Shown one piece after another: positions 1 through 11,800 of a stretch of DNA of 64,000 nt. The notes under the pieces were generated by a model. The model was not told the origin of the DNA and made no database searches. It saw only the letters and a list, made by a program, of their open reading frames with translations. Origin of the DNA: Paratinospora sagittata. Its lineage: Eukaryota > Streptophyta > Magnoliopsida > Ranunculales > Menispermaceae. Every line of letters starts with the position of its first letter. Position 1 is the stretch's first letter. The position numbers and the translations under genes were made by a program. The DNA lies in assembly GCA_035771175.1 (NCBI GenBank), contig JAYMFD010001445.1:1-64000 (forward strand), given 5' to 3'.

Positions 1-3000
1 CTCGCTCAAAGAGTTGGTGGAGAAAGCAATACGGTGGATTGGTCGCGATTGCCTCAAACACATTTTCTAAGTAAATTTAGTTCATTTAAACCAACATTTT
101 AGATTTGGGGGTCAAAAATTTATCGGGATATTGGAACGGAGTTCCATCTATTCTGGGGTTAGCTTGAAGGATATTGGGACTCGCCCAAGGAGTTGGTAGA
201 TTAAAGCAATCCGGTGGATTGGTCGTGATTGCCTCAAACACTTTCTCTAAGTATATTTAGTTCATTTAAACCAAAATTTAGATTTGGGGGTCAAAAATTC
301 ACCGGGATATTGGAACGGAGTTCCATCTATTCCGGAGGGTTCCTAGAAGGATATTGGGACTCGCTCAAAGAGTTGGTGGAGAAAGCAATCTGGTGGATTG
401 GTCGCGATTGCCTCAAACACATTTTCTAAGTAAATTTAGTTCATTTAAAACAATATTTGACATTTAGTGTTCAAAAATTCATCGGGATATTTGGAACGGA
501 GTTCCATCTATTCTGGGGGTTGTTTGAAGGATATTTGGGACTCGCTCAAAGAGTTGGTGGACAAAGCAATCCGGTGGATTGGTCGCGATTGCCTCAAACA
601 CATTTTCTAAGTAAATTTAGTTCATTTAAACCAAAATTTTAGATTTGGGGGTCAAAAATTAATCGGGATATTGAAACGGAGTTCCATCTATTCTGGGGGT
701 TGCTTGAAGGATATTGGGACTCGCTTAAAGAGTAGGTGGAGAAAGCAATCAGGTGATTGGTCGCGATTGCCTCAAACACATTTTCTAAGTAAATTTTAGT
801 TCATTTAAACCAAAAATTTGAGATTTAGGGGTTAAAAAAATTCATCGGGATATTCGAACGGAGTTCCATATATTCCGGGAGGTTCCTAGAAGGGATATTG
901 AGACTCGTTCAAAGCCTTGGTGGAGAAAGCAATCCGGTGGATTGGTCGCGATTGCCTCAACCACATTTTCTAAGTAAATTTAGTTCATTTAAACCAAAAT
1001 TTTAGATTGAGGGGGTCAAAAATTCATCGAAATATTGGAACGGAGTTCCATCTATTCTGGGGGTTGCTAGAAGGATATTAGGACTCGCTAATAGAGTTGG
1101 TGGGAGAAAGCAATACGGTGGATTGGTCGCGATTGCTTCAAACACATTTTCTAAGTAAATTTAGTTCATTTAAACCAAAATTTCAGATTTGGGGGTCAAA
1201 AATTAATCGGGATATTGAAACGGAGTTCCATCTATTCTGGGGGTTGCTTGAAGGATTGGGACTCGCTCAAAGAGTTGGTAGAGAAAGCAATCCGGTGGAT
1301 TGGTCGCGATTGCCTCAAACACTTTTTCTAAGTATATTTAGTTCATTTAAAACCAAACTTTAGATTTGGGGTCCAAAAATTAACCGGGATATTGGAACGG
1401 AGTTCCATCTATTCCGGAGATTCCTAGAAGGATATTGGGACTCGCTCAAAGAGTTGGTGGAGGAAAGCAATCTGGTGGATTGGTCGCGATTGCCTCAAAC
1501 ACATTTTCTAAGTAAATTATTAGTTCATTTAAACCAAATTTTGAGATTGGGGGGTCAAAAATTGATCGGAATATTAGAACGGAGGTTCCATCCATTCTGG
1601 GGGTTGCTAGAAGGATATTAGGACTCGCTCAAGAGTTGGTGGAGAAAGCAATACGGTTGGATTGGTCGCGATTGCCTCAAACACATTTTCTAAGTAAATT
1701 TAGTTCATTTAAAACAATATTTGACATTTAGTGTTCAAAAATTCATCGGGATATTGGAACGGAGTTCCATCTATTCTGGGGGTTGTTTGAAGGATATTGG
1801 GACTCGCTCAAAGAGTTGGTGGACAAAGCAATCCGGTGGATTGGTCGCGATTGCCTCAAACACATTTTCTAAGTAAATTTAGTTCATTTAAACCAAATTT
1901 TAGATTTGGGGGTCAAAAATTAATCGGGATATTGAAACGGAGTTCCATCTATTCTGGGGGTTGCTTGAAGGATATTGGGAGTCGCTTAAAGAGTAGGTGG
2001 AGAAAGCAATCAGGTGGATTGGTCGCGATTGCCTCAAACACATTTTCTAAGTAAATTTAGTTCATTTAAACCAAAATTTGAGATTTAGGGGTTAAAAAAA
2101 TTCATCGGGATATTCGAACGGAGTTCCATATATTCCGGGGGGTTCCTAGAAGGATATTGGGACTCGCACAAAGAGTTGGTGGAGAAAGCAATATGGTGGA
2201 TTGGTCGCGATTGCCTCAAACACATTTTCTAAGTAAATTTAGTTCATTTAAACCAAATTTTGAGATTGGGGGGTCAAAAATTGATCGGGAATATTAGAAC
2301 GGAGTTCCATCCATTCTGGGGGTTGCTAGAAGGATATTAGGACTCGCTCAAAGAGTTGGTTGGAGAAAGCAATACGGTGGATTGGTCCGCGATTGCCTCA
2401 AACACATTTATCTAAGTAAATTTAGTTCATTTAAACCAAAATTTTAGATTTGGGGGTTCAAAAATTAATCGGGATATTGAAACGGAGTTCCATCTATTCT
2501 GGGGGGTTGCTTGAAGGATATTGGGACTCGCTCAAAGAGTTGGTAGAGAAAGCAATGCGGTGGATTTGGGTCGCGATTGCCTCAAACACTTTTTCTAAGT
2601 ATATTTAGTTCATTTAAACCAAAATTTAGATTGTGGGGGTCAAAAATTCACCGGGATATTGGAACGGAGTTCCATCTATTCCGGAGGTTCTTAGAAGGAT
2701 ATTGGGACTCGCTCAATGAGTTGGTGGAGAAAGCAATCTGGTGGATTGGTCGCGATTGCCTCAAACACATTTTCTAAGTAAATTTAGTTCATTTAAAACA
2801 ATATTTGACATTTAGTGTTCAAAAATTCATTGGGATATTGGAACGGAGTTCCATCTATTCTGGGGGGTTGTTTGAAGGATACTTGGGACTCGCTCAAAGA
2901 GTTGGTGGACAAAGCAATCCGGTGGATTGGTCGCGATTGCCTCAAACACATTTTCTAAGTAAATTTAGTTCATTTAAACCAAAATTTTAGATTTGGGGGT

Positions 3001-5600
3001 CAAAAATTAATCGGGATATTGAAACGGTAGTTCCATCTATTCTGGGGGTTACTTGAAGGATATTGGGACTCGCTCAAAGAGTTGGTAGAGAAAGCAATCC
3101 TGTGGATTGGTCGCGATTGCCTCAAACACTTTTTCTAAGTATATTTAGTTCATTTAAACCAAAATTTAGATTTGGGGGTCAAAAATTTAACCGGGATATT
3201 GGAACGGAGTTCCATCTATTCCGGTCGTTCCTGGAAGGATATTGGGACTCGCTCAAAGAGTTGGTGGAGAAAGCAATCTGGTGGATTGGCGCGATTGCCT
3301 CAAACACATTTTCTAAGTAAATTTAGTTCATTTAAAACAATATTTGACGTTTAGTGTTCAAAAATTCATTGGGATATTGGAACGGAGTTCCATCTATTCT
3401 GGGGGGTTGTTTGAAGGATATTGGGACTCGCTCAAAGAGTTGGTGGACAAAGCAATCCGGGTGGATTGGTCGCGATTGCCTCAAACACATTTTCTAAGTA
3501 TATTTAGTTCATTTAAACCAAATATTTAGATTGATGGGGTCAAAAATTCACCGGGATATTGGAACGGAGTTCCATCTATTCCGGAGGGTTCCTAGAAGGA
3601 TATTGGGACTCGCTCAAAGAGCTGGTGGAGAAAGCAATCTGGTGGATTGATCGCGATTGCCTCAAACACATTTTCTAAGTAAATTTAGTTCATATTAAAA
3701 CAAAATTTGACATTTAGGGTTAAAAAATTCATCGGGATATGGGAACGGGAGTACCATCTATTCTGGGGGTTGTTTGAAGGATATTGGGACCAGCTAAAGG
3801 AGTTGGTGGACAAAGCAATACGGTGGATTGGTCGCGATTGCCTCAAATACTTTTTCTAAGTATATTTAGTTCATTTAAACCAAAATTTTGAGATTGAGGG
3901 GTCAAAAATTGATCGGAATATTGGAACGGAGTTCCATCCATTCTGGGGGTTGCTAGAAGGATATTAGGACTAGCGCAAAGAGTTGGTGGAGAAAGCAATA
4001 TGGTGGATTTGGTCGCGATTGCCTCAAACACATTTTTCTAAGTATATTTAGTTCATTTAAACCAAATATTTAGATTTATGGGGTAAAAAATTCACCGGGA
4101 TATTGGAACGGAGTTCCATCTATTCCGGGCGTTCCTAAAGGATATTGAGACTCGCACAAAGAGTTGGTGGAGAAAGCAATATGGTGGATTGGTCGCGATT
4201 GCCTCAAACACATTTTCTAAGTAAATTTAGTTCATTTAAACCAAATTTTGAGATTGGGGGGTCAAAAATTCATCGGAATATTAGAACGGAGTTCCATCCA
4301 TTCTGGGGGTTGCTAGAAGGATATTAGGACTCGCTCAAAGAGTTGGTGGAGAAAGCAATGCGGTGGATTGGTCGCGATTGCCTCAAACACATTTTCTAAG
4401 TAAATTTAGTTCATTTAAACCGGTAATTTGAGATTTAATGGTCAAAAATTCTATCGGGATATTGAAACGGAGTTCCATCTATTCTGGGGGTTGCTTGAAG
4501 GATATTGGGACTCGCTCAAGGAGTTGGTAGAGAAAGCAATCCGTGGATTGGTCGCGATTGCCTCAATTACTTTTTCTAATTATATTCAGTTCATTTAAAC
4601 CAAGATTTAGATTTAGGGTGTCAAAAATTCACCGGGATATTGGAACGGAGGTCCATCTATTCCGTGGGTTCCTAAAAGGATATTGGGACTCGCTTAAAGA
4701 GTTGGTGGAGAAAGCAATCCGGTGGATTGATCGCGATTGCCTCAAACACATTTTCTAAGTAAATTTAGTTCATTTAAACCAAAATTTAAGATTTAGGGGT
4801 TAAAAAATTCATCGGGATATTGGAACGGAGTTCCACCTATTCTGGGGGTTCCTAGAAGGATATTGAGACTCGCTCAAAGACTTGGTGGAGAAAGCAATCC
4901 TGGTGGATTGGTCGCGATTGCCTCAACCACATTTTCTAAGTAAATTTAGTTCATTTAAACCAAAAATTTGAGATTGAGGGGGTCAAAAATTCATCGGAAT
5001 ATTGGAACGGAGTCCCATCTATTCTGGGGGTTGCTAGAAGGATATTAGGACTCGCTAATAGAGTTGGTGGAGAAAGCAATACGGTGGATTGGTCGCGATT
5101 GCCTCCAACACATTTTTCTAAGTAAATTTAGTTCATTTAAACCAAAATTTGAGATTGAGGGGTCAAAAAATTAATCGGAATATTGGAACGGAGTTCCATC
5201 TATTCTGGGGGTTGCTAGAAGGATATTAGGACTCGCTCAAAGAGTTGGTAGAGAAAGCAATACGGTGGATTGGTCGCGATTGCCTCAAACACATTTTCTA
5301 AGTAAATTTAGTTCATTTAAACCAAAATTTTAGATTTGGGGGTCAAAAATTTATCGGGATATTGAAACGGAGTTCCATCTATTCTGGGGGTTGCTTGAAG
5401 GATATTGGGACTCGCCCAAGGAGTTGGTAGATAAAGCAATCCGGTGGATTGGTCGCGATTCCCTCAAACACTTTCTCTAAGTATATTTAGTTCATTTAAA
5501 CCAAAATTTAGATTTGGGGGTCAAAAATTCACCGGGATATTGGAACGGAGTTCCATCTATTCCGGGGGTTCCTAAAAGGATATTGGGACTCGCTCAAAGA
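1..5600 (+). repeat. Satellite array, ~179-bp monomers, mixed subtypes (left end)
   Basis: About 31 head-to-tail monomers, seen directly as recurrence of CTCGCTCAAAGAGTTGG at positions 1, 180 (variant), 360, 541 and so on. Each monomer has the constant block GATTGGTCGCGATTGCCTC, then a TTAGTTCATTTAAA block, a variable block and the short dyad GGAACGGAGTTCC. Several subtypes are interleaved: 'TTTTAGATTTGGGGGTC', 'ATATTTGACATTTAG', 'TTTGAGATTGAGGGGTC' and 'ATATTTAGATTTATGGGTC' types. I see no clear higher-order period here. The stretch carries many one-base insertions relative to later copies (for example near 892, 2377, 2408, 2572 and 3025), so individual bases are less reliable. There are no genes; short open frames are by-products of the repeat. 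Confidence 0.97.
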
Positions 5601-8600
5601 GTTGGTGGAGAAAGCAATATGGTGGATTTGTCGCGATTGCCTCAAACACATTTTCTAAGTAAATTTAGTTCATTTAAACCAAAATTTGAGGTTGAGGGGG
5701 TCAAAAATTCATCGGAATATTGGAACGGAGTTCCATCCATTCTCTCGGGGTTGCTAGAAGGATATTAGGACTCGCTTAAAGAGTTGTTGTAGAAAGCAAT
5801 ACGGTGGATTGGTCGCGATTCCTCAAACACATTTTCTAAGTAAATTTAGTTCATTTAAACCAAAATTTGAGGTTGAGGGGTCAAAAATTCATCGGAATAT
5901 TTGGAACGGAGTTCCATCCATTCTCGGGGTTGCTAGAAGGATATTAGGACTCGCTTAAAGAGTTGTTGGAGAAAGCAATACGGTGGATTGGTCGCGATTC
6001 CTCAAACACATTTTCTAAGTAAATTTAGTTCATTTAAACCAAAATTTTAGATTTGGGGGTCAAAAATTAATCGGTATATTGAAACGGAGTTCCATCTATT
6101 CTGGGGGTTGCTTGAAGGATATTGGGACTCGCTCAAAGAGTTGGTAGAGAAAGCAATGCGGTGGATTGGTCGCGATTGCCTCAAACACTTTTTCTAAGTA
6201 TATTTAGTTCATTTAAACCAAATATTTAGATTTGGGGGTCAAAAATTCACCGGGATATTGGAACTCCGATCCATCTATTCCGGAGGTTCCCTAGAATGAT
6301 ATTGGGACTCGCTCAAAAGAGTTGGTGGAGAAAGCAATCTGGTGGATTGGTCGCGATTGCCTCAAACACATTTTCTAAGTAAATTATAGTTCATTTAAAA
6401 CAATATTTGACATTTAGGGTTCAAAAATTCATCGGGATATTGGAACGGAGTTCCATCTATTCTGGAGGGTTGTTTGAAGGATATTGGGACTCGCTCAAAG
6501 AGTTGGTGGACAAAGCAATCCGGTGGATTGGGTCGCGATTGCCTCAAACACATTTTCCTAAGTAAATTTAGTTCATTTAAACCAAAATTTTAGATTTGGG
6601 GGGTCAAAAATTAATCGAGATATTGAAACGGAGTTCCATCATATTCTGGGGGTTGCTTGCAGGATATTGGGACTCGCTCAAAGAGTTGGTAGAGAAAGCA
6701 ATGCGGTGGATTGGTCGCGATTGCCTCAAACACTTTTTCTAAGTATATTTAGTTCATTTTAAACCAAAATTTAGATTTGGGGGTCAAAAATTCACCGGGA
6801 TATTAGAACGGAGTTTCCATCTATTCCGGAGGTTCCTAGAAGGATATTGGGACTCGCTCAAAGAGTTGGTGGGAGAAAGCAATCTGGTGGATTGGTCGCG
6901 ATTGCCTCAACCACATTTTCTAAGTAAATTTTAGTTCATTTAAAACAATATTTGACATTTAGGGTTCAAAAATTCATCGGGATATTGGAACGGAGTTCCA
7001 TCTATTCTGGGGGGTTGTTTGAAGGATATTGGGACTCGCTCAAAGAGTTGGTGGACAAAGCAATCCGGTGGATTGGTCCCGATTGCCTCAAACACATTTT
7101 TTAAGTAAATTTAGTTCATTTTAAACCAAAATTTTAGTTTTTGGGGGTCAAAAATTAACCGGGATATTGGAACGGAGTTCCATCTATTCCGGTGGATCCT
7201 GGAAGGATATTGGGACTCGCTCAAAGAGTTGGTGGAGAAAGCAATCTGGTGGATTGGTCGCGATTGCCTCAAACACATTTTCTAAGTAAATTTAGTTCAT
7301 TTAAACCAAAATTTGAGGTTGAGGGGTCAAAAATTCATCGGAATATTGGAACGGAGTTCCATCCATTCTCGGGGTTGCTAGAAGGATATTAGGACTCGCT
7401 TAAAGAGTTGTTGTAGAAAGCAATACGGTGGATTGGTCGCGATTCCTCAAACACATTTTCTAAGTAAATTTAGTTCATTTAAACCAAAATTTGAGGTTGA
7501 GGGGTCAAAAATTCATCGGAATATTGGAACGGAGTTCCATCCATTCTCGGGGTTGCTAGAAGGATATTAGGACTCGCTTAAAGAGTTGTTGGAGAAAGCA
7601 ATACGGTGGATTGGTCGCGATTCCTCAAACACATTTTCTAAGTAAATTTAGTTCATTTAAACCAAAATTTTAGATTTGGGGGTCAAAAATTAATCGGGAT
7701 ATTGAAACGGAGTTCCATCTATTCTGGGGGTTGCTTGAAGGATAGTGGGACTCGCTCAAAGAGTTGGTAGAGAAAGCAATGCGGTGGATTGGTCGCGATT
7801 GCCTCAAACACTTTTTCTAAGTATATTTAGTTCATTTAAACCAAAATTTAGATTTGGGGGTCAAAAATTCACCGGGATATTGGAACTCCGTTCCATCTAT
7901 TCCGGAGGTTCCTAGAATGATATTGGGACTCGCTCAAAGAGTTGGTGGAGAAAGCAATCTGGTGGATTGGTCGCGATTGCCTCAAACACATTTTCTAAGT
8001 AAATTTAGTTCATTTAAAACAATATTTGACATTTAGGGTTCAAAAATTCATCGGGATATTGGAACGGAGTTCCATCTATTCTGGAGGGTTGTTTGAAGGA
8101 TATTGGGACTCGCTCAAAGAGTTGGTGGACAAAGCAATCCGGTGGATTGGTCGCGATTGCCTCAAACACATTTTCTAAGTAAATTTAGTTCATTTAAACC
8201 AAAATTTTAGATTTGGGGGTCAAAAATTAATCGAGATATTGAAACGGAAGTTCCATCTATTCTGGGGGTTGCTTGCAGGATATTGGGACTCGCTCAAAGA
8301 GTTGGTAGAGAAAGCAATGCGGTGGATTGGTCGCGATTGCCTCAAACACTTTTTCTAAGTATATTTAGTTCATTTAAACCAAAATTTAGATTTGGGGGGT
8401 CAAAAATTCACCGGGATATTGGAACGGAGTTCCATCTATTCCGGAGGTTCCTAGAAGGATATTGGGACTCGCTCAAAGAGTTGGTGGAGAAAGCAATCTG
8501 GAGTTGGTGGAGAAAGCAATCTGGTGGATTGGTCGCGATTGCCTCAACCACATTTTCTAAGTAAATTTAGTTCATTTAAAACAATATTTGACATTTAGGG

Positions 8601-8880
8601 TTCAAAAATTCATCGGGATATTGGAACGGAGTTCCATCTATTCTGGGGGGTTGTTTGAAGGATATTGGGACTCGCTCAAAGAGTTGGTGGACAAAGCAAT
8701 CCGGTGGATTGGTCCCGATTGCCTCAAACACATTTTTTAAGTAAATTTAGTTCATTTAAACCAAAATTTTAGTTTTGGGGGTCAAAAATTAACCGGGATA
8801 TTGGAACGGAGTTCCATCTATTCCGGTGGTTCCTGGAAGGATATTGGGACTCGCTCAAAGAGTTGGTGGAGAAAGCAATC
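5600..8880 (+). repeat. Satellite array: tandem 9-monomer duplication (~1.62 kb x 2)
   Basis: Two successive blocks of about nine monomers carry the same ordered subtypes. Diagnostic variants recur with a near-constant offset: the GTTGTTGTAG variant at about 5.78 and 7.41 kb, the inverted dyad GGAACTCCG at 6260 and 7882 (offset 1,622), and the GGTCCCGATTGCC variant at 7075 and 8711 (offset 1,636). The larger last offset is explained by a 23-bp internal duplication at 8478-8523 in the second copy, partly balanced by single-base insertions in the first. Both copies belong to the longer 18-monomer order found further right. Confidence 0.85.
8478..8523 (+). repeat. 23-bp local tandem duplication inside a monomer
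   Basis: A 23-bp segment beginning GAGTTGGTGGAG is present twice back to back (8478-8500 and 8501-8523). This lengthens that monomer to about 202 bp. It looks like a replication-slippage or short unequal-exchange product and is absent from the equivalent monomers in neighbouring HOR copies. Confidence 0.9.
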
Positions 8881-11800
8881 TGGTGGATTGGTCGCGATTG
8901 CCTCAAACACATTTTCTAAGTAAATTTAGTTCATTTAAAACAAAATTTGACATTTAGGGTTAAAAAATTCATCGGGATATGGGAACGGAGTTCCATCTAT
9001 TATGGGGGGTTGTTTGAAGGATATTGGGACTCGCTAAAGGAGTTGGTGGACAAAGCAATCCGGTGGATTGGTCGCGATTGCCTCAAATACTTTTTCTAAG
9101 TATATTTAGTTCATTTAAACCAAATATTTAGATTTATGGGTCAAAAATTCGCCGGGATATTGGAACGGAGTTCCATCTATTCCGGGGTTCGTAGAAGGAT
9201 ATTGGGACTCGCTCAAAGAGTTGGTGGAGAAAGCAATATGGTGGATTGGTCGCGATTGCCTCAAACACATTTTCTAAGTAAATTTAGTTCATTTAAACGG
9301 TAATTTGAGATTTAATGGTCAAAAATTCATCGGGATATTGAAACGGAGTTCCATCTATTCTGGGGGGTTGCTAGAAGGATATTGGGACTCGCTCAAAGAG
9401 TTGGTGGAGAAAGTAATCCGGTGGATTGGTCGCGATTGCCTCAAACACATTTTCTAAGTAAATTTAGTTCATTTAAACGGTAATTTGAGATTTAATGGTC
9501 AAAATTCATCGGGATATTGAAACGGAGTTCCATCTATTCTGGGGGTTGCTTGAAGGATATTGGGACTCGCTCAAGGAGTTGGTAGAGAAAGCAATCCCGT
9601 GGATTGGTCGCGATTGCCTCAATTACATTTTCTAATTATATTCAGTTCATTTAAACCAAAATTTAGATTTAGGGGTCAAAAATTCACCGGGATATTGGAA
9701 CGGAGGTCCATCTATTCCGTGGGTTCCTAAAAGGATATTGGGACTCGCTTAAAGAGTTGGTGGAGAAAGCAATCCGGTGGATTGATCGCGATTGCCTCAA
9801 ACACATTTTCTAAGTAAATTTAGTTCATTTAAACCAAAATTTAAGATTTAGGGGTTAAAAAATTCATCGGGATATTGGAACGGAGTTCCATCTATTCCGG
9901 GGGTTCCTAGAAGGATATTGAGACTCGCTCAAAGACTTGGTGGAGAAAGCAATCCGTTGGATTGGTCGCGATTGCCTCAACCACATTTTCTAAGTAAATT
10001 TAGTTCATTTAAACCAAAATTTGAGATTGAGGGGTCAAAAATTCATCGGAATATTGGAACGGAGTTCCATCTATTCTGGGGGTTGCTAGAAGGATATTAG
10101 GACTCGCTAATAGAGTTGGTGGAGAAAGCAATACGGTGGATTGGTCGCGATTGCCTCAAACACATTTTCTAAGTAAATTTAGTTCATTTAAACCAAAATT
10201 TGAGATTGAGGGGTCAAAAATTAATCGGAATATTGGAACGGAGTTCCATCTATTCTGGGGGTTGCTCGAAGGATATTAGGACTCGCTCAAAGAGTTGGTA
10301 GAGAAAGCAATACGGTGGATTGGTCGCGATTGCCTCAAACACATTTTCTAAGTAAATTTAGTTCATTTAAACCAAAATTTTAGATTTGGGGGTCAAAAAT
10401 TTATCGGGATATTGAAACGGAGTTCCATCTATTCTGGGGGTTGCTTGAAGGATATTGGGACTCGCCCAAGGAGTTGGTAGATAAAGCAATCCGGTGGATT
10501 GGTCGCGATTCCCTCAAACACTTTCTCTAAGTATATTTAGTTCATTTAAACCAAAATTTAGATTTGGGGGTCAAAAATTCACCGGGATATTGGAACGGAG
10601 TTCCATCTATTCCGGGGGTTCCTAAAAGGATATTGGGACTCGCTCAAAGAGTTGGTGGAGAAAGCAATATGGTGGATTGGTCGCGATTGCCTCAAACACA
10701 TTTTCTAAGTAAATTTAGTTCATTTAAACCAAAATTTGAGGTTGAGGGGTCAAAAATTCATCGGAATATTGGAACGGAGTTCCATCCATTCTCGGGGTTG
10801 CTAGAAGGATATTAGGACTCGCTTAAAGAGTTGTTGGAGAAAGCAATACGGTGGATTGGTCGCGATTCCTCAAACACATTTTCTAAGTAAATTTAGTTCA
10901 TTTAAACCAAAATTTGAGGTTGAGGGGTCAAAATTCATCGGAATATTGGAACGGAGTTCCATCCATTCTCGGGGTTGCTAGAAGGATATTAGGACTCGCT
11001 TAAAGAGTTGTTGGAGAAAGCAATCTGGTGGATTGGTCGCGATTGCCTCAACCACTTTTTCTAAGTATATTTAGTTCATTTAAACCAAAATTTAGATTTG
11101 GGGGTCAAAAATTCACCGGGATATTGGAACGGAGTTCCATCTATTCCGGAGGTTCCTAGAATGATATTGGGACTCGCTCAAAGAGTTGGTGGAGAAAGCA
11201 ATCTGGTGGATTGGTCGCGATTGCCTCAAACACATTTTCTAAGTAAATTTAGTTCATTTAAAACAATATTTGACATTTAGGGTTCAAAAATTCATCGGGA
11301 TATTGGAACGGAGTTCCATCTATTATGGAGGGTTGTTTGAAGGATATTGGGACTCGCTCAAAGAGTTGGTGGACAAAGCAATCCGGTAGATTGGTCGCGA
11401 TTGCCTCAAACACATTTTCTAAGTAAATTTAGTTCATTTAAACCAAAATTTTAGATTTGGGGGTCAAAAATTAATCGGGATATTGAAACGGAGTTCCATC
11501 TATTCTGGGGGTTGCTTGCAGGATATTGGGACTCGCTCAAAGAGTTGGTAGAGAAAGCAATGCGGTGGATTGGTCGCGATTGCCTCAAACACTTTTTCTA
11601 AGTATATTTAGTTCATTTAAACCAAAATTTAGATTTGGGGGTCAAAAATTCACCGGGATATTGGAACGGAGTTCCATCTATTCCGGAGGTTCCTAGAAGG
11701 ATATTGGGACTCGCTCAAAGAGTTGGTGGAGAAAGCAATCTGGTGGATTGGTCGCGATTGCCTCAACCACATTTTCTAAGTAAATTTAGTTCATTTAAAA

